The notes below the pieces were generated by a model that saw only the letters and a program-made list of their open reading frames with translations, was not told where the DNA came from and searched no databases. The position numbers were made by a program, and so were the translations under genes. Source: Prototheca cutis (Eukaryota > Chlorophyta > Trebouxiophyceae > Chlorellales > Chlorellaceae). Taken from it: a stretch of 64,000 nucleotides of DNA. Location of the stretch: the NCBI GenBank assembly GCA_002897115.2, contig BCIH01000005.1:338209-402208 (forward strand), in the 5' to 3' direction. Shown one piece after another: positions 52,537-63,930 of this stretch (position 1 is its first letter; each line of letters opens with the position of its first letter).

Positions 52537-55430
52537 ATGTGTGTGCATGGCAGGGAGCTCCCCGGGGCACCACAAGGACCCTCAACAGACAGAGAAATGC
52601 ACGTTTCCATTGAGTCCTCGTCCCCTCACCAGGGACATGTGCTCTGGGTCGGTGGGGTTGACGTCGACGGCCATGCACTTCACGGCAACAGGCTCGACGT
52701 TGCCCAGTCGAGCAGTGTACACGACGGAAAAGGTGCCATAGCCCAGCACGAGCGGCCGTCCCGTTGCCGGGTCCAGATCCCAACTCAGCTCCCGTAGGCT
52801 CAGCTGGTAGTCACGGCGCGCGGGGCGTATATCGGATGCGGTTCGGGACGTCAAGGTCGACGCCGTCGCACGGCTGGAAGCCCCGGAGGCCGGCTCACGA
52901 GTTGCATATCGGCTCTCGGATGATGACGCTACGGGGTCTCCCCTGTTGTCATCACCGACACCGGCCCTGCGCGAGCGGGTAGAGCCTCCAAAGGGCTGCG
53001 GCCATGCCAACTCATCAACGCCGGCCGGTGCCGGCCCATCAGAACGGGGCTTTGCTCGTTCCACAGACGCCGTCCTGCCCTTGCCCTTGAGTCTCCAGGC
53101 AACGCAGCTGCGGCCCTTTCCTCTGCCCCTGAAGGCCCAGGCGGTCGCCCCGGCGGCCAGAACCGCGAGGGGCACAACCACTCCCACGGCAATCTTCCAA
53201 GCGTCGCTGCTGCTGCCGCTGCTGTCCGCCTGCGCGCCGGCCTCGCAGCCAGGCTCGCCGCAGTGCGGGCTCGCAAAGCCCGTACCGTTCTGCAACACAG
53301 ATACCTCACCTTCCAAGCAGCTTCCATCCACGTCCAACATGCGTGTCAGAGGGTGGACGGCATCTGCCAGAGGGTTTCCAGACTGAAGCCACAGGCCATC
53401 GCTGGCATTGCCAGCCACTTCGCCGGCAACCGCCGAATCCTCGGCACTTTCATCCGACAGCCTGTACAGCACAGAGTAGCAGGCGCTTTGCCAGAGCGCC
53501 GCTTCCAATGACACGGTGACACCCTCAGAAGAAAGGATATCCAACCAGACCTGTCCAAAAGAGGGGGGGCCATGGTTGAGGACACAAGGGTGCTGTCCAG
53601 GCAAGCCCGTTCGGCTGCTGCTGCTCGGGTGGTGGGCATTCCAGACCCACCATGGCACGTCAGCATGCCACATCGTCGGACAAACCCTACAAACACAAAA
53701 AAACAAACACCAACAGCCCCAATCACCTCCGTGTTCGATAAGCTCCGTTGCACTGTGATGTTGCCAGGGACGCCCGTCGGCCCCAGTGCCACGGTGTTCT
53801 GCTGCAGCCCTTCTTCAAATCCGGTTGGGCAGGTACCCGGGGCAAATGCAGAGGCAAAAAGAAAGGCCAGTGTATCGTTCAGACCTGTAACTACCAGGTC
53901 TGCAGCAGCACCGGTTTGGGGGATGTGGCCGTGGCTGGAGCGTTCTCTTCAGTCGGCCCGCGAAATCACAAGCCAGTGGTGATCTACAATTTGCGCTCAA
54001 CCCCCCTGCAAGTGCATGACTCATGCATGCTGGCACACCGCTGTACCTGGCACGTCGGTGTTGCCATCCAGCAGCGCCAACGCCATGTCCTGCACAGCCG
54101 TGGGACCGGGGACAAGCCATGTGACATTGCTCGCCCCACGCAGCGCCACGTCAGCCTTGGGCATGAGAGCATCCAGCGCGCCGAGGGCATTGGCCACTTC
54201 AGCCGTGGCCTCCCAGGCGCCGAGCTCCGGCCCGTCCGAGGCCGGTGCCATTGCAGACATGCCATTGTTCCAGCAAAAGTTCTGTGGAGTGGTTGCAATG
54301 TGAAAAAGGTGTCAGTCGGAGTGGTGGAAGCCCACCGTTGCATGTTGATCCCTCGTGCGTGCAGACATCCGGATCCTCCCAGGTACCACCCCAGGATGGC
54401 TTACGGCGAGTGCGGGAACGGTGTTGAGATCCACAGATGGGACGGAAGGCATCGGCACGGGCCTGTCCAGCACCACAATCTGGGAGGTGTTGCAAAAGGA
54501 GTAGCGGCCGAGGTACGTCGCGGCATCAGGACTGGTGTAGGTGCTCTGTCCGTCATTGGAACTGGTGGCAAACACCTTGTAAGGGTCCGTCTGTTATGGA
54601 CACATGGGGGATGGAGGTGGAGGGAGCGGAATCGATGAATGCAGCAGCATCCTGGGGGCCAGATGCACGAGGGAGACCTCCCCATCACATGCAAATACAA
54701 TGCAGCACACACACACACAGTGACAACCACGAGCTCACCTGGTTACCGTTCCAATAGATTTGCAACGTCCACTGGTCGCTGTCGCTGCTGAGGACCGAGG
54801 ACAGCAGCGTCTGACGTCGTGCCGGCGGCTGTGTCCATGAGTCGGAGGTCGACAGGACGGGGCCTGATAAATCTGTCGTGATTTGGAACAGTAGGCGCCC
54901 GACGCCGCTGGACTGGGTGAGGTATGACCGCCAGGCAATCGTCTGTCCCACAACGCATGTCTCATTGTCTCCATCTGAGGAATGGGGTAACGAGGAGTGG
55001 GTGGATGATTGAGGGAGGAGGCAGACAGTGGGCTGGGCGGAGTTCGGTTTGAAATCCTGGACCAGCAGCACACCTGGGCAGTCGATCAATGAGTCGTCAG
55101 TGGGTATGAGGATGGTGATGGACTGTGTTGCCAACTCGACGGCACCTGCGCGCGCGGGTGCGGTGTGGTGGGTGGGTGTGTGTGTTTGGGGGGGGGGGGC
55201 ACGTGGGGCGGGGCCATGTGTCAAACCAAGGCATGTCCCGCATGAATGGCGCACAGCCCCCCCGGTTCTCTCGAGCTCGGTCGCTGGGAGCTAGTCGCGG
55301 CAGCAAAACGCACGCCTGTTCACCCTGTACCTATGTCGTGGAAGGCGCTCTCCCATATGCTGATGTTGAAGTCTTCAGATATCTGCTGCAGGGTACTGCG
55401 GAACGAGTCGCGGCAACCCGAGGCCTGGAC
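51474..55430 (-). CDS. Receptor-like kinase with FAS1-like ectodomain
   Basis: Visible exons are 55430-55331, 55145-55074, 54974-54739, 54590-54405, 54281-54047, 53836-53727, 53550-52630, 52354-51807 and 51657-51474, all phase-consistent (about 860 aa). The 5' exon with the start and signal peptide was not found. The ectodomain has FAS1-like strands (TQSITILIPTDDSLIDCPG and RGASNVTWLVPGPTAVQDM), many Cys and N-glycosylation sites (NVT, NIT, NAS, NGT). The membrane span is IAVGVVVPLAVLAAGATAWA, followed by a basic stop. The kinase domain has LGYGTFSVVYTARL, the VAVK lysine, RIVHFDVKARNTLL (HFD, not HRD), RARLADVGQARE (DVG, not DFG), HAAPEVLLG, QADVYSFGVLLWEIATG and LMQACWAEDPAQRPT. It is a TKL-type Ser/Thr kinase. 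The last intron has a GC donor. The acceptor of exon 53836 reads GG instead of AG. Confidence 0.8.
52466..52536 (+). repeat. Poly-G tract (sense poly-C) in kinase intron
   Basis: About 70 bp of nearly pure G with one T, preceded by a GT repeat, within intron 52629-52355. Confidence 0.9.
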
Positions 55431-55450
55431 CTGCAGCCATCGGTTGTGAT

Positions 55451-55990
55451 TTGCTCTCAGTCGGGCCCGAGCGAGGCCAACCCATCGGCACGGCGTCTTT
55501 AAAACGCATTATAACATCAAGCGCACCGAATTGGAGGGATTCGTCTGGACTCCGGCCGACCATTTCAAGCTCAGGAGCACCAGGATGGCAGTTCGGAAAA
55601 GGGAATGCTGGGCCACCCTCATCCGCAATCCCGCTGCTGCTCTTGCAGCGTCGTTTTCATGGTTTCAAATACTCAACAAATTCAGTCTCAAAGTATTGGG
55701 GCCCTGCCGTGGGCTTCGTCTTCAAGTCCACCTTCCAGGTTCACCTGGTCGTGGTCGGGAAATTGTTCAGTACTGCTGGCTTCATGATAGGCGCCCCGAA
55801 CCTTCTCCGCCAAACCTCTTTACGACGCCACTACGTTGCCGGCAACAAATATAATGAGGCCGCTCATTTCTATGAAGAAAGCTCCATTGCACTGGAGGGG
55901 GGCCTGCATTCGCTATGGAATGTGCGACCAGCTCGGCCTGCCATCAACCCCTGCCACCAAACCTTTGCCTTGGGGCCTTGCTTCAGGTAG
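55451..55990 (+). CDS. Open frame of doubtful coding value
   Basis: A 179-codon plus-strand frame without strong GC3 bias. The middle (TNSVSKYWGPAVGFVFKSTF, then VHLVVVGKLFSTAGFMIGAP) is hydrophobic, and a later part reads NEAAHFYEESSIALEGGLHS. It overlaps the expected 5' end of the receptor kinase on the other strand. No family recognised; included only because it is the longest frame in this low-GC stretch. Confidence 0.2.
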   Translation: MLSVGPERGQPIGTASLKRIITSSAPNWRDSSGLRPTISSSGAPGWQFGKGNAGPPSSAIPLLLLQRRFHGFKYSTNSVSKYWGPAVGFVFKSTFQVHLVVVGKLFSTAGFMIGAPNLLRQTSLRRHYVAGNKYNEAAHFYEESSIALEGGLHSLWNVRPARPAINPCHQTFALGPCFR

Positions 55991-56209
55991 ATCCAGGCGT
56001 CCCCAATCCACCCTTTGGTGACTTTTGGAACCCCAGCATCACATACCACTCTTGTAGTTTGCGCACAAAGTTCTGGTATCCAACCAGCACCGTGGGACAT
56101 GGACCTTCGTTGAGCAAATGGCTCCTCGCTCTGATGATCCCACATGGACCAACCCCCGCTGAACCCGCTCACGAGGGGGGTGACCTATCTACTTCTTGCC
56201 TCTTTCCGC

Positions 56210-56681
56210 ATTTTCTTGTCAACCCTTGACAAGCAGTCACTATGCCAACCTTTCATTGTTTTCATGCGCTCTTTTCTTGTGAGTTTCATGGCCTCAGGTG
56301 AAGCAAGCAGCTCCACCTGGGAGCTATCCGCAAACGTCATCAATGTGGGGTGCCTTTGCAATGGCCATATGAAGATCCAGGTCTCCTTGAGTACAAGTGG
56401 CATGCACAAGGTGTTGAGGTTTGATGCTACCAGTCAGAGGACGGGTCCACATGCACCCCCTCTTCCACCAGTGGTGCGTCTGGCGGCTCGCTGTCCCACA
56501 AGGCGTGGAACATGGTACGGAAACATGTGTGGGCACCGGAGCCCGCGCGTGACCAGCGTTTTGTTTTCGGTAAGAATATAATTTTAACAGGCGTTAAGTC
56601 TTGCACCACCATCTTGACGCCGGAAATCTCCCAGATCCTTCGTGGGCACTGGCGCAGGTGTCCCTTGTTGCCGTCAGCCAT
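56210..56681 (-). CDS. Possible small basic protein, two exons
   Basis: Minus strand: an ATG at 56681 opens MADGNKGHLRQCPRRIWEIS then GVKMVVQDLTP. A weak GTTAAA donor could join, at phase 0, an exon starting near 56340 after CTCCCAG: VELLASPEAMKLTRKERMKT, MKGWHSDCLSRVDKKMRKE and a stop. The product would be about 75 aa, very basic. No family recognised and the donor is poor, so confidence is low. Confidence 0.28.
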
Positions 56682-56860
56682 CCAAAGCGATCAGAGCTCA
56701 GGGCCCATTCTCGGGGCGAGGGCAAGCCGTGAGGTGGTGAAACGCTCGTGCTCAGAACATTATCGTTTCGTTTTTTTAATCAAAAGAATGGCCATGTCTG
56801 TGTCGACTTTGCCATGGTGCCTGAGTAGAGGCTGTCCGTGATGATGTGAGGCGGAGTGCA

Positions 56861-59800
56861 ATGAGCGCCGACGTGACCGAGCTGCTGCGAGCCTGCACGG
56901 CGCCAGCGCCCATCGAGCGGGAGAGGGCCTTGGTGAAGCTCACAGCCATCATCAAGTCCGCAGGTAGGGCGAGCATGCTCGCTGGCTGCTCCGGAAACTG
57001 CTGGGGCCCATTGCATGCATGGATATCCTTGATCAGAGGGCTGCTCATAACTGCAAGATGACCTGAACGTTGTCCGTTTACAAATACATGCCACTCGCAC
57101 AGATGGCGAGGTGGAAACCCGGAGAGCGCTGCGTGATGGCACGGCAACGTTCCTGACTGCCCCCGGTGGCGGCTGGGAGGCTCGGTGCGCCGGCCTGCGT
57201 TTGGCCAGGTGCCTTGTGGACGCGGGGGACGAACAGGTGCAGCGGGATCCACAGCTGGTCCAGGCCTGTTGTGCACTGCTGGAGGTGAGGCTACATGGGT
57301 GGCAGCTGTGTCGGCATCATCGCAGGAATGGGCAGTCTCTTTACGGCCCACCATGTATGGCTGCAAGCTGTGTTTTTTCACTGTAGCAGCACGGTGAGCT
57401 CTCTGCATGGCATTGTGGCATTGCGCACACGCGCGCGCGCACGCGCACGCGCGCCAAGAACAACAACACCAATGATGTGCAGGACCCTGAGCCGCGAGTG
57501 CGGGACCGTGTGGGCGAGATGCTGGAGGGCCTTGCTCGGGCGCGGGGCATGGCGGTCTGGCACGAAGCCGGCCCCGCCGTGCTGGCCAGCATCCGGTCAA
57601 ACTTTGACCGCGACACGCCCGGCGACCCGGATGCCGGGCCGGCCTGCGGCGGGCGGGCTGGCACCGGGGTGCGGGCAGCCCGCAGCGCCGCACCCGCACC
57701 TCCAGCGTCGCCGAGCGCCACCGGCGGTCTCGTGTCTGCCCTGCTCCAGCAGTCGTACCGTGTGGAGCAGCCAGGCACAGGGGAGATGCGTCACGGCACC
57801 GAGGGCTGGGGCGCTCTGGAAACCAGCTTCCAGGTGGGCTTTGGTTCCTTTGCAGACAAGAACATTGCAGAACCAAATCTCAGATCCTAATCCGACAGGC
57901 ACACAGCAGTCATATACAAATTCCCCCCAACTCCACCCATCCCCACCCCCTTCTCCAGGCCTTGCATTGTCTGTTGCGGGGTCTGGGCTCTGAGGCGGCG
58001 GCAACCGGCGGCGACGATGTGCATGCGCTGCTGATGCGTGCGGCGGTGCACGCGAACCGGTTTGTGCGCGAGGGCGCCCACGGCGTGCTGGCCACGCTGT
58101 GCACGTTGGGACCAGCCGAAGCCGTGGCCGAGCGTGCGCAGGACTACGCGGGCCGTGTCTCTCTTGGCCTGGCCGATTCGTGGACACGGGTGCGCCACGC
58201 TGCCACTGGAGCCGCGCGGGAACTGCTCCTGGCCCTGCCCCAAGACACCTGGGCCCCGGGCGGGCTAGCAGGAGGTGTTGCAAAGTCGGGCGTTGACACT
58301 GCGGGAGCGGCGGCGATGGCTGACACCGGTGAGAACCAGAGTCAGCTGCAGCAATCGGCGTCCATTCTCCCTCAACGACAGCCATCAATGGCGTCATCGC
58401 CGTCATCGTCTGTCGCAGCTTTGGTGCTCCCCGGCCTGTGTCTGAACCGGCATCATGATGCCGAGGGCGTACGGCTGGCATCACAGGCGGCCTGGCGAGC
58501 GGCGCTGGGCGGGTCGGGCCCCGCATGGTTGGCCCGTGTCGCGCCGGCGGCGGCGGCGTACTTCTGCGAGCAGGCCCGCGCGGCCAGCCATGCAGCGCGG
58601 GAAGCTGCATGTGCCAGCATCGCCGACATGGTCGCCCGCGTGGGTGGATCCGCTGTTGCAGCAGCCGCCCCGGGCATGCTGCGTGCGCTGTGTGCCTGCC
58701 TGCGGGATGGCAGCTGGTCGGTGCGGGACGCCGCGGTCCGGGCTGCGGGGGCCTGTTATGCGGCCGACCCCGGGCTTTGCAAACTCTACCTGACCCGCTT
58801 CCGGGCCGCATGGGAGGCCGGGCTGTGGGATTTTGTGCCCAGCATGCGCGCGGGCGCCGCGGCTGCCCTGGGTGATGCTGCCGCCGTCACACCAAGAGCA
58901 TGTTTGCAGCCCGCGCTGGAGCTCCTGGACCGCAGTCTGGCCAAAGGGTTTGAGCAGGCGGCCGATGCTGGGACCGGTGCGGAGGCACGGTTTGCAGGCA
59001 TGGAGGCAAAAATCGGGGCGAGGAGGCCTGAAACTGGGCAACCCGCCCGGAGACAGGCGGCATCATCCAAAATCATGACTGCATCTGGAAGCGGCCCCGC
59101 ACCTTCAGCGCGGCGAGCCCCTGCCGGTGCACAGACAACCCCAGTGCCAGAATCGCCACAAGAAACCCTGATGAAACAACAGCAGCAGCAGCCGTTTGCG
59201 TGGGGCATGCTGGCGCCGGCCATGGCCCGCGGTGCCGACTGCTGCGTGGACCACGGCTTTATCAAGTAGGCAGGGTTGGTTTTCTGTGCCTGGTGTGAGT
59301 TCTCACTGGCACTGGTATCAGTCCTGCTTCTACGACCTCCCAAGAATAAATTCCGCGGAACGTCAATCCCCCTTCACGCACACGCCCATACGAACACCTA
59401 CTTCACACAACACCGCCAGGGAGATGGACCCGTGGGAGGCGGCGGACGGCGGGGTGTGCCTGGCACGTGAGCTGGTTCGGACGGCGCCCGAAGAAATCGC
59501 AGCACGGCTGCCCGTGCTGGCGCGTCTGGCGGGCCTGAGGCACTTTGCGGGCAGCAGTGTGCTGCAGCAGACGCTGTGGCGGTGCATGCCAGACATCGCG
59601 AGCGGCGTGGGCAAGCGTGCCTTCAAGGCCGCGTTGCCTGACTTCCTCGTGGACATGTTCCGAACGCTGGGCGGCGACGAGGCGTTGCCTGCGGCCGAGG
59701 CGGGGCGCTGCATCGGGACGCTGCGTGACTGGCTGGGGCCTGGCATCTGGGCGGGACGTCTCACGCCGGAGCAGCTGGCGCTCCAGGAATCCAGCCCGGA

Positions 59801-60029
59801 CATACCACCGCCGGCGAGGCTCGGCGAATATGGGGCCGGCGGGTTTGTCCACGGCAGCTCGTCAACCTGGCAAACTCCCGCAGGTGCACCAAGGCATCCG
59901 GCCGCCACCGCGGCGGGGGCTGGCAGCCGCATGGTCGCTGGAACGGCAGGCCTGCAGGGAGCCAGCGGCCTCACGCTTGCCCACGGTCTTGCGGGGCAGC
60001 TCGCTGCGGCATCACTTGGCCGGCAGTGA
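56861..60029 (+). CDS. HEAT/armadillo-type helical repeat protein
   Basis: Exons 56861-56963, 57103-57284, 57483-57833, 57959-59265 and 59420-60029 are joined in phase and give 850 aa. It starts MSADVTELLRACTAPAPIER. Repeats with HEAT spacing are clear: DPEPRVRDRVGEMLEGLARA, AVHANRFVREGAHGVLATLC, GLADSWTRVRHAATGAAREL, LASQAAWRAALG, ASHAAREAACASIADMVAR, CLRDGSWSVRDAAVRAAGAC and VPSMRAGAAAALGDAAAV. A Gln-rich low-complexity segment (LMKQQQQQPFAWGM) precedes the last exon, which carries another helical block (LPVLARLAGLRHFAGSSVLQ). No catalytic motif. The protein is probably a scaffold; the repeat surface has no diagnostic CLASP or importin signature that I can see. Confidence 0.78.
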
Positions 60030-60354
60030 TCCTGCTTGCAATGCTGGTATCAACCTTTTGAGCAGGCTTGCCACTGAGGCTCGACTTTGGCGTCATTTGA
60101 AAATTTGAGCCAAAACAGTCATCAGTCTTGGATATTGTCAATGTACAGCAAAGCTCGGCACAAGGAAAAAAACCGTGGATGGGTTGTGAGTCATTTTATG
60201 GTCAAGGTCAGTGGTGCTGCGATGAAAATGGGATGCTCGCTGCTTGCTGACTGGCTGTGGCCATGCAACAGCCAGGCGGAAGGCAGAACCCCGCTGCAAC
60301 CCACCACGGTTCAAGAGCACACTGCGCTCTTAGCGCGCTCATTCTGGCACGAAA
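60030..60354. other. Convergent intergenic region
   Basis: 3' regions of the HEAT gene (+) and the glycosyltransferase (-); nothing recognised. Confidence 0.4.
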
Positions 60355-61156
60355 TCATGGAGCCAAGCTTTGTGTCTGCTGGTCACCGCGATTGAAGAAC
60401 TCCGCATAGGAGACTTGCTTGTTCCCTCCATGTGTTGACCAGCAGCACCACGTGTCCAACGACTCCATGAAGCGTCGATCAAATGCGGCCTCGGTGGCGT
60501 TGCTGTCAAACCCACCCCAGATGTTGCCAGGGGTCAGAAAATGCAGTCGCCGGACATCTGTCTGGTTGGCCAACCCGCTGACAATGTCTGCCGCGACGCT
60601 GTGTGGGGGCAAGGCCACGCTCGCCTGCCCCTGGACCTCCCATGTGTTGGTGATGGCCAGGACATCACCCTGCGCATGGTATGCCAGGGCGGAAAGGTAG
60701 AATTCTGCGGTCAACGGCCCAATTCAAGTGTGTACCAGCAGTCCACCTGGCAACGACAAATGAGGCATGCCGGTGCCCCACCGCATGCAGTCAATCCCTG
60801 CTTGCAAATCCAGAATATCGGGATCGAATCCTCTCACAACACCTCCTAAACCCCGGTACATGTTCTTCTCTGCCCCAACGCACTCCAGAACAACCCCAGC
60901 ATTCTCACCGTTGTCTCAGGCGGGTACTTTGGGTTTTCCAAGAAACTGTATTCCCGGAACTGGATGGGGTCGCCATACGCTGTCACATTGAGCCCCTGCT
61001 TGCTCAGCATGTCCATGTGCATGAGCGCATCCAGCGGACAGTCAAACGCCGGTTCGCGCTCCGCCGCATTGCTAAACTTGCAGAAAGGCGCCGACGTCCA
61101 GTGCTGGTCGCAGAGGCACTGAATCTGCAGTGGAGCATCCGTGTGCACATTGGAGA

Positions 61157-61214
<58 letters not shown>

Positions 61215-63080
61215 CCATTTTAGAGGGGGTTTGGAGTGCAGGAGAGGGGAGACTTTGGAGAACCGAGCTGGCGTCTCCATGTGCAATCCCAGGACAACGC
61301 CCACGACCACCCCACCCACCCTGGGGAAGATGAATGTCCTGTTGAGGGCCTGGGCAAGTGCCAGACCGGCCCTGACATGCTGCAGCTGCTGACGAATGGC
61401 CTGCATGTGCAAGAGGACGATGTCATATGTCCGGTCGACGGTCCAGTTCCGGAAGTCGTCCGGAAGCTGCAGTGGGGCCAGGTCCATGGACAGGAAGCGA
61501 CCCTGGTAGTACTCGGGCGGGTCATAGTATACATGTGCCTCACGAAGACGGTGTGCTTTCCCCGCGGCCCCATTGTACGTCCTGGTCGTATGCAGCGTGT
61601 ACTGCATGATGGTCGGGGGACGGATCACGGCTGGTTTGGCGCCGGCTCTATATCCTGTCCACATTCTGTACCAGCAGTAAGCTCTTCTCTTCCAATGCTT
61701 TCCTTCTAGTCCTCACCACCCACCACCACAACTCACCTGGGGCAGTCCGAATTTCTCATGCAGCCTGAGGACGGTGGCGGTGTGGGCGGAGCCGAACGAC
61801 GCCGTGGGAAGGATGCCAAACCGCACGCGACTGCGCCAGCCCCGGAGCGAACGATCTGGGTCGCCGGCGGCTGGGCCCTTGAGGCCACCGAGTTTGATCA
61901 TTTCGTTAAACACAGTCTGTTCCCAGGGGGCGCCGCCAGCCAGCACGTCCAGTAGCCAGACCCGCATGAAGCTGCGCACGACGGGGCGGTCGCGCAGGAC
62001 CAGCATCCCGACGTTGAGCACCTCGTGCGCGGCCGAGGCAGGCTGCAGGGCCCCTGGGCCCGGGTCTGGCCCTGCATTCCACTGGTCCACGTGGAAGAGC
62101 ATGTCCAGCTCCGGGTACTGGTGGTAAAAGGGGCGGGGGTCGGAGACCAGGAACGCATCCGTGTCCATGATAGTCACGTTCAGACCAGCCTCCAGGAACT
62201 GGACGGGCAACATCATCTTGGCCTGGTTGATCCGCTTGAACTCAGCGCTGCCGATCCCAGGGCTGTTCGCCGGGGCGCGCAGTGTGGGATTGGATGCATC
62301 GTACAGGGGCCACACCGGGACACCCTGCGCTCTGAGGGCCTGCACAGAAAGCATGAATTATGGTGAGGTCGATGGGGAAGTTGAAGCGTGACTTTCGTCA
62401 GTCGATGACCGCGCAGGGGGCAGGGGAAGGAGCTCAAACCCGTCACGAGTCCATTTAGATGCACGCCACACGTGGACGCAGGCCTGATCCAGGTGCACGA
62501 TCCCACTGGGTTGCCAACATGTCCGCTGTGGGTCAAGGCATGTGCGGCAGCCGACCGGCCTCCAGCCCCCAGCCTCCGCACACACGCACCTCCTCCGAGG
62601 CAACATCCAGAACACCGATTAAGACGTTGTCGACTCCAACATGACGGGCGCGTAAAGCCCAGGACAGCGCAAGCTCGATGTAGTTGGAGTCGGTAAAGGT
62701 GAGGAACAGCTCGCCGTCCCTGGCCGTCTCCCAGGCCAATTTCTTGAGCGACTCGTCGACCTCGCAAGGGTCATGCTCGATCACCTCCACGCCCTGCCCT
62801 GTTTCCTTATCATGACCTGTGGCACGGAGAATCTGGCCCCCCGCGCTCCAAGGACCGCCCTCCGGTCCGAACGTGACAAGGACCTGCGGAGGAGCGGGGG
62901 GAGCGGGGGCGGTCGACCACAAACAACACCCATCTTGCCCCGCCCTGGAGGAGCTTCGAGAGTGCAGGAGACACCTGGCAGCGCCATATAATGGCAGTCA
63001 CGTACCAGGAACACGAACGCTATACCACATGCTACGGAGAATGCGGCAGTAGCATGCTGCGAGTCGAACCTCCGGGCCAT
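60355..63080 (-). CDS. GT77-like glycosyltransferase (arabinosyltransferase type)
   Basis: A type II membrane protein. Exon 1 (63080-63006) encodes MARRFDSQHATAAFSVACGI then AFVFL, a short tail plus signal anchor. Exons 62883-62590, 62339-61737, ~61688-61320 and 61124-60909 follow in phase. The last exon (about 60706-60355) does not join exon 5 in phase, so a small exon may be missed. Luminal motifs are those of plant GT77/RRA-XEG113 enzymes: ELFLTFTDSNYIELALSWAL, VGVDNVLIGVLDVASEEALR, FKRINQAKMMLPVQFLEAGL, the metal-binding DTD in NVTIMDTDAFLVSDPRPFY, EVLNVGMLVLRDRPVVRSFM and FNEMIKLGG. The distal region has CLCDQHWTSAPFCKF and HFLTPGNIWGGFDSNATEAA. Such enzymes arabinosylate hydroxyproline-rich wall glycoproteins in the Golgi; the sugar used here is inferred. 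Confidence 0.82.
61161..61213 (+). repeat. Poly-G tract (sense poly-C) in glycosyltransferase intron
   Basis: About 53 G on the plus strand within intron 61319-61125, 36 bp upstream of the acceptor on the sense strand. Confidence 0.9.
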
Positions 63081-63835
63081 TCCCTGCCCGCTGTCCAGAT
63101 ACGCGCACTCCCTCGTTAGAGCATCCCTTGTTTGGGGAGAAAGTTTCTGATCACCCGAATATGTTGAAGATACTCGCGTTTTTGAATCCAGGCGTATCCA
63201 AGAAACTGTTCATGCGGCGATGGGGTCCTCGGACGATGAGGCACCAACCATCCAGCCGCGAAACCAGCTTGCCTCGAACCAGGTTGACCCTCACCACTCT
63301 GCGCAGAATCAATGTAATGCCTTCGATTTACGGTCGATCTCTAGCATGTGCCTTTGATATCTTTCGTCTAGCAGGGTGCCCATGGCGATTCGGGGGAGCG
63401 GTGCCTCGGAAACGCGCTCTGCGAATGTTCTCTCAGAACCCTACCAGGCGTACGTACAGTGACGGCAGAAAATGATGAACCCTTTCTGAGATCCGTCGAC
63501 TCCCACTTGCACAGCAAGGGCATGTTTTTCAGACAAGATGCCTGTTGGATCGCATTCCCTTGCCACATGGCTCAGAGAATTGGTTTAGTTCTTACTTGGC
63601 AGCAGGGCAGGTCTTGCAAGGAGGTTTTACAAGGTCCTGGCCATTGACCCAGGCCAAGGGCCCTGCGTCTCCCGAGGCGGTCGGCCAGTGGGAACTCGGC
63701 ACAACATACGGGGATTCCCCGCGAACCTATCTATTTCATGCACCCATTACAATAACTGGTGCAACGTGAATGGCCCGCAACTTTTGGGGTAGCGGGCGGG
63801 AGGCGCCCAGGGGCGCCATGACGACCGCCAAGGCG
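63081..63835. other. Region upstream of the glycosyltransferase
   Basis: Lower GC, no convincing exon on either strand; probably promoter of the minus-strand glycosyltransferase and 3' region of the next gene. Confidence 0.4.
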
Positions 63836-63930
63836 TCAGTGCGTGCGACCTGGCAGCGCATGTTCCACGGTCTTCTGGACGAATAGGAGAGCCAGGTCGA
63901 CATCAGCTCGTGAGTTCCCGTTCTGGAAGA
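63836..63930 (-). CDS. Possible last exon of a gene extending past the window
   Basis: On the minus strand, after a TTCCAG acceptor near 63930, one frame reads NGNSRADVDLALLFVQKTVE followed by HALPGRTH and a TGA at 63838-63836. The composition is protein-like and helical. Too short to identify; the rest of the gene would be beyond 64,000. Confidence 0.3.
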
